In this document: positions 62,160-64,000 of the stretch, one piece after another | Layout: each line of letters starts with the position of its first letter | Position numbering within the stretch: the stretch's first letter is position 1 | Source of the DNA: Edolisoma coerulescens | Taxonomy: Eukaryota > Chordata > Aves > Passeriformes > Campephagidae | NCBI GenBank assembly: GCA_013397115.1 | Contig: VWZW01007171.1 | Coordinates: 748,661 to 812,660 of the forward strand | Length of the DNA stretch: 64,000 bases | Reading direction: 5' to 3' | The notes under the pieces: generated by a model | Told to the model about the DNA's origin: nothing | The model's database searches: none | Seen by the model: the letters and a program-made list of their open reading frames with translations, nothing else | Position numbers and translations under genes: made by a program

Positions 62160-64000
62160 CTGCACAGGACAGTAACCAGTAACTGAACATGAAAAGATTT
62201 AATGGGAAATTATAACAGCTGCACAATTGCACGAGTTGAAAAAGTACCATTTTTACTCTGTTCAGAGGCAATCTGAAGTTTCCTTTAGAGTCACAGAAAC
62301 TAAACAGTTCTTTAAATGATCGTGTAAGCTTGTTCCAGATAAAAGCCTCAAGAGAGAAAGGGTTCGAAGCATATGATTTTCAAATTAATACTTTCCTATG
62401 CCACTGTCAGGCATTAACCTTCAGCTGTCAGAGCATTAAAAATTAATGACAGAGGCTCCTTTTCTCTGGAAGTTCACTATGGACTGAGAAGCTTCTGCAG
62501 CAGTTGATACTTCTATACAAATAAGCCTGTCTTTGGACACAATTCTTTTTCTTCCATGGAAACATTTAGTATTAAATTATTATCTTAGTAATCAATCTGT
62601 TATTTCCTCTGGAATTTTGCAGTTCACGAGGAAACATCAAAAAAACCCAAAGGATCCATATTGTATAGATCACTCACAGGTCCTGTAAATCATTCCCAGA
62701 CTGAACCAGTTAATTTTAAGTTAGTTTAACCTAAATAGATATTTAGGGCTCCAGTGATAGTTTATCAAAGACACTACAACTCATCCCTGAACAACGACCT
62801 ACTGTTTGTTGCAGGCTAATTCAATCTATCACCTTTCACTTGATGGTTATCTTAAATCATTTATTTTGCCTCATCATGCCACAAGCTCTTTTTTCAAACC
62901 AAAAATTTGAGTTGAGCATTTAGTTCGCAGGCTATGTCCTCTACATCTGTTAGATATTATTTTCCTCTTGTGCATTGTCATAGAAAAAAACAATGAATAT
63001 GAAGTCCTTAATCAATACAAAAGATAATATCATTACTTTCAAAGGTCTCAGAAAATTATAGCATGTAGGATAAACAGAACATTTCAGGTATAATCCTGGA
63101 ATGTATTAAGAGATTCCTGAACTTTCTTTGCCCTCACAAGGTCAAACAGACTTTAACAGCACAACTTACAGAACTGGTGGAAGATACATTCTTAGGTAAT
63201 TTATTTTAATTCCTTATTCTTGTTCCAAGGCTGTCTTTTTCAGTTTCTTTAACATTGCTACCAGCCTCTTTATGTGCAATCTTGCCTTCACCCCGTTCAC
63301 TGATACATAGGAGAATCAGTCTTTACTGATCCTGTCTGTCCATGAGCTTCACTAGGAATTTAGAATCACAGAATCTCTCAAGTTGGAATGGACCCATAAG
63401 GATCCCATTAAGTCCAAAAACCTGCTCCTCACAGGACTACCTAAAACAAAACCATATGATTAAAAGCTTTGCCCAGTTGCTCCTTTAATTCTGACAGGCT
63501 AGGTACAGTGACCACACCCCTGGACAGCCTGTTCCAGGAACCAACCACCCTTTTAGTGAAGAACTTTTCTCTAATGTCAAAATTTGGTTCAACGTGTCAA
63601 AAAAGGGAACAATTTGGATCACAGTTCGTGCAGAACAATCACCAGTGACCTTGGACTCAGAAGAGTTCTGTTTCACCCACAAAATAACCCCTCTTTGAAT
63701 GACTGGAGACTCATAGGGAGATGGTGTTCTTGGAAGTCTTGTGGACTGACCTTGTGAAACACTAACAATCAGTGCTGGGTGCCACGTTTTCTGAGTGGAG
63801 CCAATGAAAACGTGAGGATTCATCCCATCTCAGTATCCAGAATTCTATTTTTTGGTTTTCCAACATATTAATCTCCCAAGCTACTCTCTCCACCCATCTG
63901 TGGTATGTCTGTGTGTACCACGACTGTAACAAACACAAAAATAATACAATAATGATTGACCACTGCTAGGATTACTGAGGCTGCTGCAAAGGGAGAGGGC
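62160..64000 (-). other. PDZRN4: PDZRN4 intron, partial (continues past window)
   Basis: The sequence upstream of the 63-bp exon shows no further PDZ2 coding block up to the window edge, so the intron is at least 1.8 kb. A CR1 fragment lies at 63362-63600. The remaining sequence is AT-rich and unassigned. Confidence 0.75.
63362..63600 (-). mobile_element. CR1 LINE fragment, 3' end, minus orientation
   Basis: AGAATCACAGAATCTCTCAA followed by GTTGGAATGGACCCATAAGG is the reverse complement of a CR1 3' terminus. The later blocks GGACAGCCTGTTCCAGGAAC and GTGAAGAACTTTTCTCTAAT are standard CR1 3'-region words. The right edge is approximate. It sits in a PDZRN4 intron, in the gene's orientation. Confidence 0.85.

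Noticed and set aside
1..64000. CRISPR arrays, bacterial operons or phage genes
   Set aside because: No regularly spaced repeats, no dense coding and no bacterial signals. The spliced gene and CR1 elements show vertebrate nuclear DNA.

Overview
This window looks like nuclear DNA from a bird, probably a passerine. It is AT-rich by eye, gene-poor and intron-bearing. It carries several 3'-anchored CR1 LINE fragments of the avian type. It also has one short element that joins a tRNA-Ile-like head to a CR1-like tail, the design described for passerine CR1-mobilised SINEs. I found no bacterial, phage or plasmid features and no CRISPR array.

The only protein-coding gene I can support is the 3' part of PDZRN4 (LNX4), on the minus strand. 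Four coding exons are visible, in transcript order 62159-62097, 58608-58507, 55103-54987 and 49030-47504. All join in phase 0 at GT/AG splice sites. They encode 602 residues: the second half of PDZ domain 2, an acidic linker, a coiled-coil region, and the basic C-terminal region ending in the PDZ-ligand motif VTTV. A short 3' UTR ends near a probable AATAAA signal at 46876-46881. The 5' exons (RING, TRAF-type zinc finger, PDZ1, first half of PDZ2) lie beyond the right edge.

Positions 1 to about 46850 lie downstream of PDZRN4 and hold no recognisable gene. They contain four CR1 fragments (13522-13945, 16976-17172, 36878-37716, 38725-39384), simple repeats and unassigned single-copy-looking sequence. 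Some AT-rich stretches have the look of conserved non-coding DNA, but this cannot be tested from one sequence. The introns add the SINE (54528-54644), one more CR1 (63362-63600) and small tandem duplications.

The best second-look items are modest: a 13-bp perfect hairpin at 34399-34435, a 14-bp inverted repeat at 18247-18335, a nuclear-receptor-like DR4 inside a symmetric inverted repeat at 32789-32821, the SINE whose head begins at the tRNA anticodon loop, and four short tandem duplications. I found no convincing new biological system. Open reading frames outside PDZRN4 look like chance or CR1-derived frames.
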